Positions 33,666 through 45,160 of a stretch of 64,000 nucleotides of DNA are shown in pieces. The DNA lies in assembly GCA_032871835.1 (NCBI GenBank), contig CM065297.1, forward strand, positions 65,769,253 to 65,833,252, in the 5' to 3' direction. A program made the position numbers and the translations under genes. Source of the DNA: Dipteronia dyeriana (lineage: Eukaryota; Streptophyta; Magnoliopsida; Sapindales; Sapindaceae). The stretch's first letter is position 1. The number at the start of each line of letters is the position of its first letter. The notes beneath the pieces are model-generated. The model ran no database searches. It saw only the letters and a list, made by a program, of their open reading frames with translations, and was not told where the DNA came from.

Positions 33666-34577
33666 TGTCATATGTGAATTTTATCATACGTACACGTCAT
33701 CAACAAAGATGATAAACTACCAGGTGGACATCCAAATAGGTATTCAAAAGAATATCCTACAAGATATCACCGAAAAAGAGAAAAACCGAGTAAGCAGATG
33801 TTGAACAAAAACTTACAGGATCAATCAACGTTATAAACTACTCGGGATCAGTTAAATGACACTCGGGGCTGGTTAAGAGACATTTCTACTCGGGAACGAA
33901 TAACGTTACTCAGGACCAACGGGTACTGTTCTTACTCGGGACGATCATGAAGAAAACTGAATACAAGCCTAGCGCATAGCCCACGTGGATCAAGTCATTA
34001 AGATGCACGAAGAGATCCATATCAAAAAGGAATCCTAACAAAAACAATATTAAACAGAAAAGGTTCTCAATCGAGCAACAACTTTAATCCTTCAAAAAGA
34101 CTATGCTCTTATAAGGAAATAAGTCATAATTGGACTACATTACTAGAGTCTCATTCGATCTCAATACAAGACTCCGAAACAGGAAAGAAGACAATCAGCT
34201 TCAAGCAAGTAAATAGTTGTAATAATTGTAATTAAATACTAAGATCTTCTATTAATTATACAAAGCAGATTAGGGTTCTATAAACATATAAATAGACCCA
34301 TAATCTCGCCAAAAGAGATATTGATATTAAATAGACCCATAGAAAAAAGTACAGAGATAAGAAAGAGAGATCGAGAGCTTGTAAACATCATAATTTCATA
34401 GTGCATTCTGGCTTGGCTGATCATTCAACCACCCGTAGACGTTTCTCCGATCATCAAAGTTTTACCACGTAAAAAACTCGCGTTTGTTTATTTTCTCCTT
34501 CTCTTTCTCTTTAAAATCACGACCGAAATCCAATCCTTATTGACTTTTCTGATTTAATCCAGAAACCGATGTCAACA
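33666..34577 (+). repeat. 5' LTR of gypsy element C
   Basis: It begins TGTCATATGTGAATTTTATC and ends CGATGTCAACA. It aligns with 43998-44924 throughout. It has an extra short AATAGACCCATA duplication near 34330 that the 3' LTR lacks. Confidence 0.95.
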
Positions 34578-34615
34578 ATTGGGGCTAGAAGGAGGGGCGG
34601 GATTTGAACCTCCGA
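34578..34615 (+). promoter_or_regulatory. Primer-binding region with tRNA T-arm-like extension
   Basis: Right behind the LTR the sequence reads ATTGGGGCTAGAAGGAGG, then GGCGGGATTTGAACCTCCG. TTGGGGCTAGAAGGA is the expected primer-binding position. GGGATTTGAACC is the complement of a tRNA T-loop (GGTTCAAATCC). The primer tRNA cannot be identified here. Confidence 0.5.
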
Positions 34616-34628
34616 TTTGATAAAAGCG

Positions 34629-36308
34629 ATGGCAGGAAGCAGAAGCAGAAGCAGTTCTGGGGATGTCCAAAAATCTCCGGATAATTTCCATGTTGGCAGT
34701 ACCTTGCGGGATCTCGCTGCAATAATAGAGAATCAATCTGCATTCCTGGTAGGGATCCGGTAAGTTCCTCCGACCAACAGAGACCTGACGCAATGCTTCA
34801 AAGAGACGTTACAACAATTGGTGGCAGATGCAGCAAAGGAAGGAGTTGATCTACTGGCTACAGAAGCACAAACTCCTAACCTTCCACCTGCAAGGTTTCG
34901 TTCGGTTGTAGTAGGGCAAGAAATAAATACACCAGAAGTTGGAAGAAGCCCTACTCCAATCAATCAGGCTAGACGTGAAACACCTGAAGAGGAACAACCA
35001 CGCCAGAAGCAGAACCAGAATCAGACAGCCCGTGCTAGACACCGCAAACATGATCGGCACAGGGACCGGTCGTCATCAGAAAACAGCGATCAACACTATC
35101 GCAAGCGTCATCACGGAATCATACTAGAAACCCGCCATCAAAGTGAAGAGCCAGAAAGAGGAATGACAATCACCCAGCGGTTCAACCATCGAGGAAGTCC
35201 GGTGGGAGACAGAGATGTCGTGATCCAGAACCTAACTCAAGAAATCGAGAATAATAGGCGTTATATGGACACACTGGCCAGACGTTATGGGTACAATGAT
35301 TTATCTGACGATGATTCTGACAGCCCTTTCACTAGGGAAATCTTACGGACCTCATTCCCAGAAAGGTTCAGGATGCCGCACGTGGAGCAGTTCAAGAAAG
35401 ACACAGACCTTGAGGAGCACGTCAAACGGTACAAGAGTGCCATGGCTTAGTATGCCCACAGTGATCCCTTACTGTGTCTCAAATTTCCACAAACTTTAGA
35501 AGACACAAGTTCAAGATGGTTTGGGAGATTGCCCCTAGCAAGCATCAAAAGTTTCAGTGAACTGAGTAGGAGCTTCTCAAGGCAATTTATTAGCAATGTT
35601 CACAGGAAAAAGTCAGTGGCTTACATTTCTCAAATAAAACAAGGGAAAGATGAGTCACTGAAGAAATACCTGGGGAGATTCGGCCAAGTAGTATCAGAAA
35701 TTGGCAGTGAAAATAATGAAGCAATAATTACCGTATTCATCAACAAACTGCAGAATGGACGGATATCTTTCGATTTAAGAAGAGCCTGTTTGACCAGATA
35801 CGCAGATATGATGGACATGGCTAGAGGTTATGCATTAGCAGAAGAATAAGAGTTAGCCACTGGAGGATGCTACATGCATGGAGGAAAACCCGAACAAATG
35901 GACTCCGAGTCTAAAGTGCATAACCAAAAGGGAAAGCAAAAAGGAAATAACAAAGAAAAAAGCAAGGACGGGGGAAATAGGCATAATGTCGATTAGACCA
36001 CAGAGAAATACCGAGGCAGATACACCAATTACACCCCTCCTCAGAAAAAACAGGAGAAAATCCTGGCCATTCTAGAAACAAGAAATATGTTACAAGAGCT
36101 ACGCCATCAATCTCAGTTTGCTCGGCGAGATACATCCAAATACTGCAGGTTCCACAAGAAAACCTGTCATGAGACTTCCAAGTGTTACCAGCTCAGAGAT
36201 TACATAGAAACCCTCATTCGGGAAGGACATCTACAGGATGTGATCTTGAAAAGGGATGAGAAATCAGAAGCAAAGAAAGAAATCAGGGTCGATCACAGCT
36301 CTGGTTGA
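34629..36308 (+). pseudogene. Gag of gypsy element C
   Basis: One frame runs from the ATG at 34629 (MAGSRSRSSSGD) to 36308, interrupted by in-frame stops at about 34761, 35448, 35847 and 35994. It has an R/Q/H-rich basic region, a helical stretch (VIQNLTQEIENNRRYMDTLA), the gag core (FPERFRMPHVEQFKKDTD, then SSRWFGRLPLASIKSFSELS and KQGKDESLKKYLGRF) and a zinc knuckle CRFHKKTCHETSKC (C-X2-H-X4-H-X4-C, the variant common in plant gypsy gag). The product would form particles and package RNA. Confidence 0.85.
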
Positions 36309-36836
36309 AATCAAAGGGCCAGTCCAGAGGCCAATCAAGTAATACATACGATCTTTGGAGGACCATCCACTGGGAGAAGTAACTGAGAGCGAACACAAGA
36401 AATCAGAGAAGCAGTAGAAGCAAGACATAACTTTGACGTAAACTCGGTGGAGCCAAACCCGAAAAGGGTAAAAGAATGAGAGGACCCAAAAACAATCACA
36501 GAAGCATACTCATATGACGTCGATGTTCGACCAAATGACGCTCTGGTCATAAGTGCCAGGATTGGTCACCGGGAAGTTAGGAGGATCTTGATAGACAATG
36601 GAAGCTCGACATACACTCTTAATGTAGCCGTCTAAGATCAACTCAGGTTGGACCGAAAGGATCTACAACCCTTCTATACTCCACTCAGAGGATTTGGAGG
36701 AGTCGAGGTCAGGCAACTCGGGACAGTAAAGCTACCTGTAAAGATTGGAGTGGCACCTTGCTAGAGAACTGTATTGCTCGACTTCGTGGTGGTAGACTTG
36801 GACAATTGGCCATATAATGCACTATTAGGATGAAGA
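36309..36836 (+). pseudogene. Protease of gypsy element C, fused to RT by deletion
   Basis: The frame carries DALVISARIGHREVRRILID then NGSSTYTL (retropepsin active site; D-N-G-S-S where D-G-G-S-S or D-T-G-S-S is usual). The DLDNWPYNALLG motif at about 36797-36832 is the second conserved protease block. Three or four stops interrupt it. The motif is followed at once by RMCVDFTDLKKAYPKD of the RT palm, so the rest of the protease motif and the RT N-terminal part are missing. Element A keeps roughly 200 codons there. Confidence 0.8.
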
Positions 36837-37450
36837 ATGTGTGTAGATTTTACAGATCTAAAAAAGGCATACCCAAAAGATAGCTTTCCACTTCCAAGGA
36901 TAGATCAGTTGGTGGACGCTACATCAGGCCATGAACTGATCAGTTTCATGGATGCCTATTCAGGATATAACCAAATCCAGATGAACAAGGCCAATGAAGA
37001 AAAAACAGCATTCACCATTGATCAGGGTTTGTACTGTTATACAGTAATTCCCTTTGGGTTAAAAAATGCAGGGGCCACATATCAAAGCTGGTCAACAGAA
37101 TCTTTGCTCGGCAAATTGGAAGGAACATGGAAGTATACATTGATGACACGCTGACCAAGAGCATCACGGCAGATAAACACACTTCAGACCTGCGAGAAAC
37201 ATTTGATGTCTTGAGGAGATACCAAATGAAGCTAAATCCGAACAAGTGTTTATTCGTGGTTCCTTCAGGAAGATTCTTGGGTTTTCAAGTTCACCAAAGA
37301 GGAATCGAAGTCAACCCCGAGAAGATCCAGGCCCTGCAGAAAATGACTTCACCGAGGACACTCAAAGAAGTACAACGCCTAACAGTATGCTTGGCTTCCT
37401 TAGGAAGATTCATCTCAAAATCCACAGACAGATGTGCTCAAAGTAATTAG
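36837..37450 (+). pseudogene. Reverse transcriptase of gypsy element C
   Basis: The palm begins abruptly with RMCVDFTDLKKAYPKDSFPL, then FMDAYSGYNQI and the IPFGLKNAGATYQ block. A one-base shift near 37085 moves the frame, after which MEVYIDDTLTKS gives an intact YIDD catalytic motif (37127 onward), followed by MKLNPNKCLFVV and GRFLGFQVHQRGIEVNP. The connection to RNase H is also shifted near 37445. The enzyme would copy element RNA into DNA, but the fingers are missing. Confidence 0.9.
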
Positions 37451-38458
37451 AAAAGGGAAAGGACTTGAATGGAATGAAGAATGCGAGCAGACATTCTTAA
37501 AAATTAAAGAATATCTAGGGCAGGCTCTATCCTTTCAAAACCATAGATGGGGGAGACACTCCAACTGTACTTATCAATTACAGAACTAGCAGCAAGCTTA
37601 GTTCTAATCAGAACAGAATATGGAATAAAAAAGCCAGCATACTATACCAACAAGACACTCATACCAACCGAAACCAGGTATTCACAGGCAAAGAAAATGG
37701 CCCTAGCATTGGTCTTAGCAGCAAGGAAGCTAAGGCTATATTTTCAGGCTCACACAATCCAAATACTCACTGACTGCCCATTGAAGCAGATTTTACAGAA
37801 GCTAGAGATTTTAGAGAGATTAACCAAATGGGCAATCGAGCTAAGTGAATTCGATATCCACTGCATCCCCAGGACATCTCTCAAAGGGCAAGCAGTGGCA
37901 GATTTTATAGCAGAGTTCATAGAGCCGAACCTAGAAGCGAAACATATGTTGGGAAAGAATTTCCCATGGAAATTGTATGTTGATGGCTCTTCAAACACTC
38001 ATAGCAGCGGGGCAGGGATCGTAGTATGCACTCCAGAAAGAGATGATGTCGAGTGTGCTATGAGGTTTGACTTCAAAGCAACCAACAATCATACCGAGTA
38101 CGAGGCGTTACTAGCTGGACTCAAAGTCTGCATAGCTCTCGGGGCAGATGAAGTCGAGATATTTAGCAATTAACAGGTATTTGTCAACCAAGTCCTGGAC
38201 GAGTACCAAGCCAAGGATGAAGGCATGATAGCCTACCTTGACATTGCAAAACAGCTCCTCCAGAAATTTAAAGAATATAAGATTGCCCAGATCCCCAAGA
38301 AGGAGAATGAAAAGGCAGACGCATTATCCAAATTAGCATCAGCAACAGCCACAATCAGGCCAAAGACTATTCCGGTTGCACATCTCCTCAAACCGAGCAC
38401 AGCTGAACCAAGAAATTTAGAAATTTCAGAATCTGAACACCGCCACACGGTTGGATGA
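37451..38458 (+). pseudogene. RNase H and archaeal-type RNase H of gypsy element C
   Basis: The first RNase H (37547 to about 37910) shows LYLSITELAASLVLIR, TRYSQAKKMALALVLAARKL and ILTDCPLKQIL, ending in GQAVADFIAEF. The second, archaeal-type domain follows with WKLYVDGSSNTHSSGAGIVV, ATNNHTEYEALLAGLKV and, where GDSQLVVNQV is normal, FSN followed by TAA (38171-38173) and QVFVNQV. The aspartate of that motif has become asparagine and is next to a stop. KENEKADALSKLAS closes the domain. Two tandem RNases H mark the TAT lineage. Confidence 0.9.
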
Positions 38459-39691
38459 CTTAGCTAAAAAGGTTCCTGGAAGAAGGCATGATCCCGGAAG
38501 ATCCCTTACAAGCAAAACGTATCCGGTATAGATCAACAAGGTACACATTGGTTGGAGGAGAATTATATAGAAGAGGGTATTCCCGAACACTCCAAAGATG
38601 TGTGCCAGAGGAGGATACATATCGGATACTACAGAAAATCCATGGAGGAGTTTGCGGAAACCACACTGGGGGGTAAAAGTTTGGCACACAAGGTACTCAG
38701 GCAAGGCTATTATTGGCCTACTCTGTTTTCAAATGCACAGTAGTGTTCAGAAAGTTGCAATACTTACCAAAGGATTGCTAATGACATCCGACAACCCCCT
38801 GAGCAGCTCAGAAACCTCACATCCCTATGGCCATTTTCCATGTGGGGTTTGGATCTAATCGGCCCAATGCCAGCCGGAACAGGGGGTGGAGCGAAACATG
38901 CCATAGTAGCCGTTGACTATTTCACGAAGTGGGTAGAAGCTGAAGCATTAGTGCATATCACAAAAGAAAATACCACAAATTTTGTTAAAAAGAATATACT
39001 TTATAGGTTTGGAGTCCTAAACACTATAATCACTGACAATGGCACCCAGTTCGATAACCTGAAATTCAGACAGCTGTGCAAAGAGTACCAGATTGCCAAT
39101 TACTATGCCACACCTGCCCACCCTCAAACAAATGGGCAGGTTGAAGCAGTGAACAAAATCATCAAGCACAAAATCAAAGCAAAGCTAGATGCCAAGAAAG
39201 GAAGCTGGGTTGAAAAACTTTCCAAAGTATTATAGGCGTATAGGACAACATCAAGAACTTCAACAGGAGAGACTCCATACACTTTAGCGTTTGGAAAAAA
39301 AGTTGTTATCCCCGTAGAAACCTCATATACATCACCCCGAGTCAGGTTATATGATGAAGATCAGAATGTTGATATGTTGTTACAAAGTATGAATGACCTA
39401 GAAGAGAAAAGGGAGAAGTCCCGAATATGAAATATGGTATATCATCAAAGAGTAGTCCGCCACTACAACTCTCACGTTCGGGTCAGAAAATTCCAGTTAG
39501 AAAACCTGGTACTCAGAAAGGTGTCATTGAACACAAAAAAAAAAGTTACAGGTTCCTTGGCTGATAAGTGGGAAGGCTCATACAAAGTCGAAGGAGTAGC
39601 TGGTCACGGAGCGTATTGGATTGCACGACCCAATAGAGGGGTTTTACCCCGACCATGCAATGCCCAATACCTGAAGATTTTCTATCCTTGA
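38459..39691 (+). pseudogene. Integrase of gypsy element C
   Basis: The zinc-binding module spans about 38630-38770 (IHGGVCGNHTGG then C-X3-C around SESCNTYQ). The core has WGLDLIGPMPAG (38840 onward), IITDNGTQFD and HPQTNGQVEAVNK, so D-D-E is complete. Stops occur at about 38741 and 39233, and at 39428. The C-terminal part (39434-39691) contains FQLENLVLRKVSLNTKKK and WEGSYKVEGVAGHGAYWI, ending at YLKIFYP just before a TGA. This is the integrase C-terminal fold usual for plant gypsy elements without a chromodomain. Confidence 0.9.
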
Positions 39692-40593
39692 TATAATTTG
39701 TTCTTTTTTTGTTCTTTTTTCTAGTCAGGACAATTTTAAGTATGTTAAGGATTAGCTGTGGAATTTAAACCTTTATTGATTTTACAATTATGAATAAAAA
39801 ATTAAACTCGGGATTTTCGAAAGATAAAAGCATCGAACTCGGGATTCCCAAAAGAAAACATATGATAATAATAACATATGGAAGACAAGCATGATAATAA
39901 GAACATGCAAAAAGAATACTCCGGGCTATTAAATCTGAATGGGCAGAGAAGCTCGAAGGAGCATGCCAGCCGAGCAAGGTCAAATGACCTTATCAAAAAG
40001 GCAAACCAGATGCACCAGCTCGGGACGCTATCGGGAAAATGTCCCAGTGAAATGCGTAGCTGTGTTAAGCGATTCAAAAAGCTTAACAATTCGGCAAACC
40101 CTTGCGCATAAAAATTGGGGAGACGTCCTCGGTAATGCATAAGGACTCGAACATATGATTATGGTGAGCCTTGATGTAATGTTCGGGTAGCAACCGTGTA
40201 TGAAACACAAATATAAACCTACTTGCCTATTTTAAGATGACTCAGTTAATAATACTAGATAGTTTAATAAGATATTTTGTATAAAGATCACAAGAGCTAG
40301 TTTAATAAGATACTTGGTGTTTAAAGCTATCTGGGTAAACAACCGGTTTAATAAGATACTCGGTGAAGTTACCCAAACATTAAAGAGTTTAATAAGATAC
40401 TCTGTAGCAGATTCAAGCTTAAAAAAAATAAATTGAGCAAAGAATCAAGATTAAGACCACTCGGTTCAGAAGCTACTCAGAATTCTATTAATCTATCAAA
40501 AGAATGGTTACAAAATTCTTTTGCAGAAGAATTATTACAAAGTATTCTCTACAAAGAATTGTTAAGTCTATAAAAAAATCCTATCTACAAAAA
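39692..40593 (+). other. Spacer between pol and antisense gene of element C
   Basis: No frame is supported. Between about 40247 and 40402 the motif AGTTTAATAAGATACT occurs four times at irregular spacing (35-55 bp). The region would contain the 3' ends of the convergent sense and antisense transcripts. Confidence 0.6.
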
Positions 40594-43500
40594 TCAGGAT
40601 TGTGAGGATTTGGAACCCTTACCAATACTCAGGTCAGGCACCATCTCATATTCTCAGAACACGCTCTCATTAGAAGGCCAAGTGATCGTGTCAGCTGAAT
40701 CGTCCATCCATTGGCTGTAATCCTCCCCTGGGATCGGCCCAACATCAGACACCACACCCTCAACGACTGACTCTCCATTGGCATAAAAAGTCGAGAGGGA
40801 ATGCTCAGATGGAGCCTACAAATGCATAGGATGGGGCTCTTTGCCTCGGCTGCGGCAGTAAGCCCTTAATTCCTTCATTTGAGTCCGGAGAGATTCCAAG
40901 GACTGATCCACATGATGTTTGATTGACAGCTCCCAATTAGTTCAGGCCTTCTCAGTCGCCATGTTCTTAACTTTGAAGAACTCGCCAGCTGAAACTAGCT
41001 CTCGTTGAAACTCCTGAAGGAGAAGGGCGTCGTAGGCAGGAGATCTTTTAAAATGATCCACCCCTTGGACTTCAAGTTCCAGCCTAGCTTCTAGGGTCAA
41101 GGACTCGACTGTTAGAGCCTAGCGTTCCAAATCTTCGATTTTTTGCTCATACATCGACTTGGACTGCTCCGATTCCTACTCGGCCTCAAACATAAATTCT
41201 TGGACAGAAGACAACAAATTTTGAAGTGATGTTGCCTTCTCCTTTCCCAAGGAAGCTTTCTCATCAGCTTTAACCTGTTTCGCCAAGCAGTGGTCGACAA
41301 AAACTTGGGCAGAACTAACCTCTTGTTGATAAGCCATTTCGACCCGAGCACGTTGATCCTTACTATCCTTCAGCTGAGCTTCGAGACGTCTTATTCTATC
41401 AGTTTGATGTTGCTGTGTCTGAATCAGCTCAGCAAACTCAGCCACAATCTATAAAGAAGTTAAGCTAAAACTCTGCAAAACAAACAAAGCAACGGAAGGA
41501 GGTTAAGGAGAACTTACATAAGATGCAACGTTAAAAATGTTTTGAAGAAGTTCATTCAGGGAGCCATCCCGAAAACTGCTTCAACGGTCTTCTCAGATGA
41601 AAGCCCGACCAGAGGATATCTCCCGCAACATATCCTGGGGAAAAGGATATGAAGGAACCCCTGAGGGCTCAGCCTTTTGATCTTCAGCCTGGGGAGAAGG
41701 GAATCCCTGGTCGGCTCCGGAACCTCTGCATCCGCCGATACTCCAACACCAACACTAGGGTGAGTCTCAGCCATAATATCTTCATCGCTGGAGTTAATGA
41801 AAGAGACCACCCGAGGGACCTAAAGAGGACGAGTTGGAGAGCTAATTACCTTCCGTTTCTCACCTAGAGAGCGGTGGAAACTGAGATCAGCCGCGGGATC
41901 TTCCTAAGTATCATCCCGAAAGACTTCAAAAAATCTAGGATTTAAAGGTGCTGGTTCTGTGGAGGTATTACCTACATCACCGGCATCAGTCTGATAGGCA
42001 GGCTCTTCACCAGAACCTTTACTCTGCTCTTGCCCGTCACAAGGAAGTTGAGTATCGGTCGGGCCATTCGAACCTCTTGTCTCTCCAGCAGTCGGTTGAA
42101 CAACGTCCTCAGGGGCATCTTCGGGAACTTGCTCCTCGACCGCATCAATCTCCTCGTCAGACTCAAGAGGGGCGATACCTTCATTGCTTTGATGAGAAGC
42201 TTCTTTCCAACTCGCCTGAATAATTGACTTCACTTGGCGAGCCTGAAGATCACAGATGATGTTCGTATCACACATTTAGAAGAAAAAGGAACCGTGTCAG
42301 AATACAAAAAAAAAAAAGAATTAACAAGGGAAAGGAAAAAGCTGTAAAAATCACTTACATCGCCTGCGGTAGTCCGATATTTGTTTGAAGAAACCAAACT
42401 GTATCATCTTCGCCTCAGCGAAAAGATAAGTCTTGCTTCTTTTTTCCAAAATGCGAAGTGCTGCCCGAGTAAGTCTGGTCAGTTCAGTATCGCTGTAATC
42501 GATTTTTTTCTTGTTCCATGTTTGAAGGGAACAGCAAAAACGGGGGACTTTCAACACCGCCCGAGAATCCCCAGATTTGAGGGTGACTTCAAGACCAAGG
42601 CTCCCTCCGGTGAAGAACCAACTGTTCTTCCAGAACTTGTTGGAGGTAGGGAACCCCCATACAAAACCCCTCTTTTTGGGGTCATCAGAGATATCAGCTA
42701 CTCGGTTCACCTTTGTCCCCTTGGGGACCCAACAGTCTGGCGAATTAGACATGAGGAAATAGGTTCCTATCTTGCCAGACTGTCTCAACGTAAGGAAATG
42801 CCTGATTTCATTCGGGGAGGGCGGCGACAAGTTCATCTGGATGTACATGTGCCACATGCACATCAAGATGTTGTAACTGTTCAGGGCCAGTTGGGCCAGA
42901 GCGATCCCTGGCTCAGCCAGAAACAAGGAAATAAATGGCTGAAAAGGGAGAGTGACGCCGTAGCAAAGCATGGATCCGTAGATCGCACTATACCCGGGAG
43001 AGGGTTCCACGCGGCCCTATCACCCGCTGGAATCAGATTGACCTAATTAGGCAGATCAAATCGGGCACGGTACTTCTCTATCTCAACTAAGCAGACCACA
43101 TTTGGCTCGGTGTCGAACCCACTCAGGCGTTCAGCCGAGAAAGTAAGACGAGACGCCCTGAATGCCTCTTCGACATCATTCTCGTTGACAGTCTACTCCC
43201 TAATTCGAGTTTCGCCCGAATTGTGCCTAAGGACTTCACTTCTGCTTTGATGTTTTCCCATCCTTCGAAGAGGTACCCTGTGATCAGAAATGTTAGAATC
43301 ATAATTAGATGATGAACTGGATACAAGGCTAAAAGTGACGTCAGGGTAAAGCCCAAAAACATCAACCTCTAAAAATGGAAGTTCATCAGCAGGGATTTCC
43401 CCCAGTAATCTTCTAATGCAAGAAACCAACTGGAAATCCCCACATTCTAATGCATCAAGAGCAACATTAAAAGGCGATGACGGGAAGATGGCTCCATTAA

Positions 43501-43606
43501 AACTGACCTTGAATAAAGTTTGATGCAAGATCTTCAATGGAAAGTCACGACCTTCTGTGTAAAGAAATCTGGGTTTAAGAAATTTTTTATACTGAAAATT
43601 TTTCAA
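40594..43606 (-). pseudogene. Antisense gene of gypsy element C, three exons with coiled coil
   Basis: Reading the minus strand, exon 1 (43606-42359) encodes FFAE-type leader sequence, a block with LPFQPFISLFLAEPGIALA related to plant 'putative gypsy type transposon' domains, and GFVWGFPTSNKFWKNSWFF. The inferred intron 42358-42243 has GTAAGT and CTTCAG borders. Exon 2 (42242-41518) is acidic and low in complexity. A second intron, 41517-41449, has GTAAGT and TATAG borders. Exon 3 begins IVAEFAELIQTQQHQTDRIR and is a clear coiled coil, continuing to a TGA at 40594-40596. A handful of in-frame stops (for example after ETRIRE, RDDT and FMFEAE) show decay. Its role is unknown. Layout and intron positions match 7523-10035. 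Confidence 0.75.
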
Positions 43607-43997
43607 GAATGAACCAACGCTCTCTCAGCAAAGAATTTAAAGAAATAATAGCACGAAACCCTAAGATCTCAAGGTGGAAAAGAAACAATGATGAGGATTG
43701 ATGACGTAGGTGACGCACGGGGGAACGCGTAAGTCGTTTCTCATAAATGATATCGAAAAACGAAGAGGTAAAGGACACGTGTCGAAAAGAGAACTAGCCT
43801 TCGTCGTCAGAACTCCAAAACGTCACCATCATTAAAGATCTCGAGTGAGGAGGCAAATCGAATTTACAGGGTCACCATTAAGACACGTCATTATGACAAG
43901 ACATTTACTCGGGTTCTGAAAAGATATTGAAAACATCGATTAAAATACTTTTGCCCGAAGTAAAACCTAGTTCAGCAAAAACATTTTAAAGGGGTAT
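43607..43997 (+). other. 3' internal end of gypsy element C with polypurine tract
   Basis: Non-coding on the plus strand; on the minus strand it would be the 5' region of the antisense gene. AAAGGGGTAT at 43988-43997 immediately precedes the 3' LTR and is the probable polypurine tract. Confidence 0.6.
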
Positions 43998-44924
43998 TGT
44001 CATATGTGAATTTTATCATACGTACACGTCATCAACAAAGAGGATAAACTACCAGGTGGACATCCGAATAGGTATTCAAAAGAATATCCTACAAGATATT
44101 ACCGAAGAAGAGAAAAACCGAGTAAGCAGATGTTGAACAAAAATGTACATGATCAATCAACGTTATATACTACTTGGGGATCAGTTAAATGACACTCGGG
44201 GTCAGTTAAATGACACTCGGGGCTGGTTAAGAGACATTTTTACTCGGGAACGAATAACATTACTCAGGACCAACGGGTACTGTTCTTACTCTGGACGATC
44301 ATGAAGAAAACTAAATAGAAGCCTAGCGTATAACCCATGTGGATCAAGTCATTAAGATGAACGAAGAGATCCATATTAAAAAGGAATCCCAACAAAAATA
44401 GTATTAAACAGGAAATGTTCTCAATCGAGCAACAACTTTAATCCTTCAAAAAGACTATGCTCTTATAAGGAAATAAGTCCTAATTGGACTATATTACTAG
44501 AGTCCCATTCGATCTCAATACAAGACTCCGAAACAGGAAAGAAGACAATCAGCTTTAAGCAAGTAAATAGTTGTAATAATTGTAATTAAATACTAAGATC
44601 TTCTATTACTTGTACAAAGCAGATTAGGGTTCTATAAATATATAAATAGACCCATAATCACGCCAAAAGAGATATACGAGCATTCATAGAAAAAGGTACA
44701 GAGAGAAGAAAGAGAGAACGAGAGCTTGTAAACATCATAATTTCATAGTAGATTTTGGCTTGGTTGATCATTCAACCACCCGTGGGTGTTTCTCCGGTCA
44801 TCGGAATTTTACCACGTAAAAAACTCGCGTTTGTTTATTTTCTCCTTCTCTTTCTCTTTAAAATCAAGATCGAAATCCAATCTTTGTTGGCTTTTCTGAT
44901 TCAATCCAGAAACCGACGTCAACA
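43998..44924 (+). repeat. 3' LTR of gypsy element C
   Basis: It matches 33666-34577 with scattered substitutions. Near 44174-44222 it carries a tandem duplication of about 22 bp (CAGTTAAATGACACTCGGGG twice) that the 5' LTR has once. Confidence 0.95.
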
Positions 44925-44929
44925 ACTAT

Positions 44930-45160
44930 ACATTAATATATATATATATAAACAATAATATATATATATATATATATAAATATATACTTATATTTAATAT
45001 TATATATCATATTATTATATATAATACATGTAATATTCTATATTAATATATAATATCTAATATTATATATATATATATAATATGTAATATTATTTAATAT
45101 TATTATATATTAATATATATAATATTATAGTCTATGTTGTTATATATATAATAGGGGTAC
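44930..45160. repeat. TA-rich microsatellite tract, right flank of gypsy C
   Basis: It continues the tract interrupted at 33665. Long TA runs with ATTAATA variants. Confidence 0.9.

Larger units (their letters stand above)
33666..44924 (+). mobile_element. Ty3/gypsy element C (TAT-like), complete structure
   Basis: The 11,259-bp element has LTRs of 912 and 927 bp, TG...CA ends, and a perfect target duplication ACTAT (33661-33665 and 44925-44929). On the plus strand gag, protease, RT, RNase H, archaeal-type RNase H and integrase follow in order. A three-exon antisense gene lies between integrase and the 3' LTR. It belongs to the same broad lineage as element A but its LTRs are unrelated in sequence. 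Stops in gag and integrase, and a deletion joining protease to RT, make it non-autonomous. LTR similarity is high, so insertion is comparatively recent. Confidence 0.95.

Noticed and set aside
34590..34615. tRNA gene on the minus strand
   Set aside because: Only the T-loop-like portion is present; no anticodon arm, D arm or acceptor pairing follows.
42381..43046. 221-residue plus-strand open frame in element C
   Set aside because: It is the shadow of the antisense-gene exon on the minus strand, which has the recognisable domain and intron borders.
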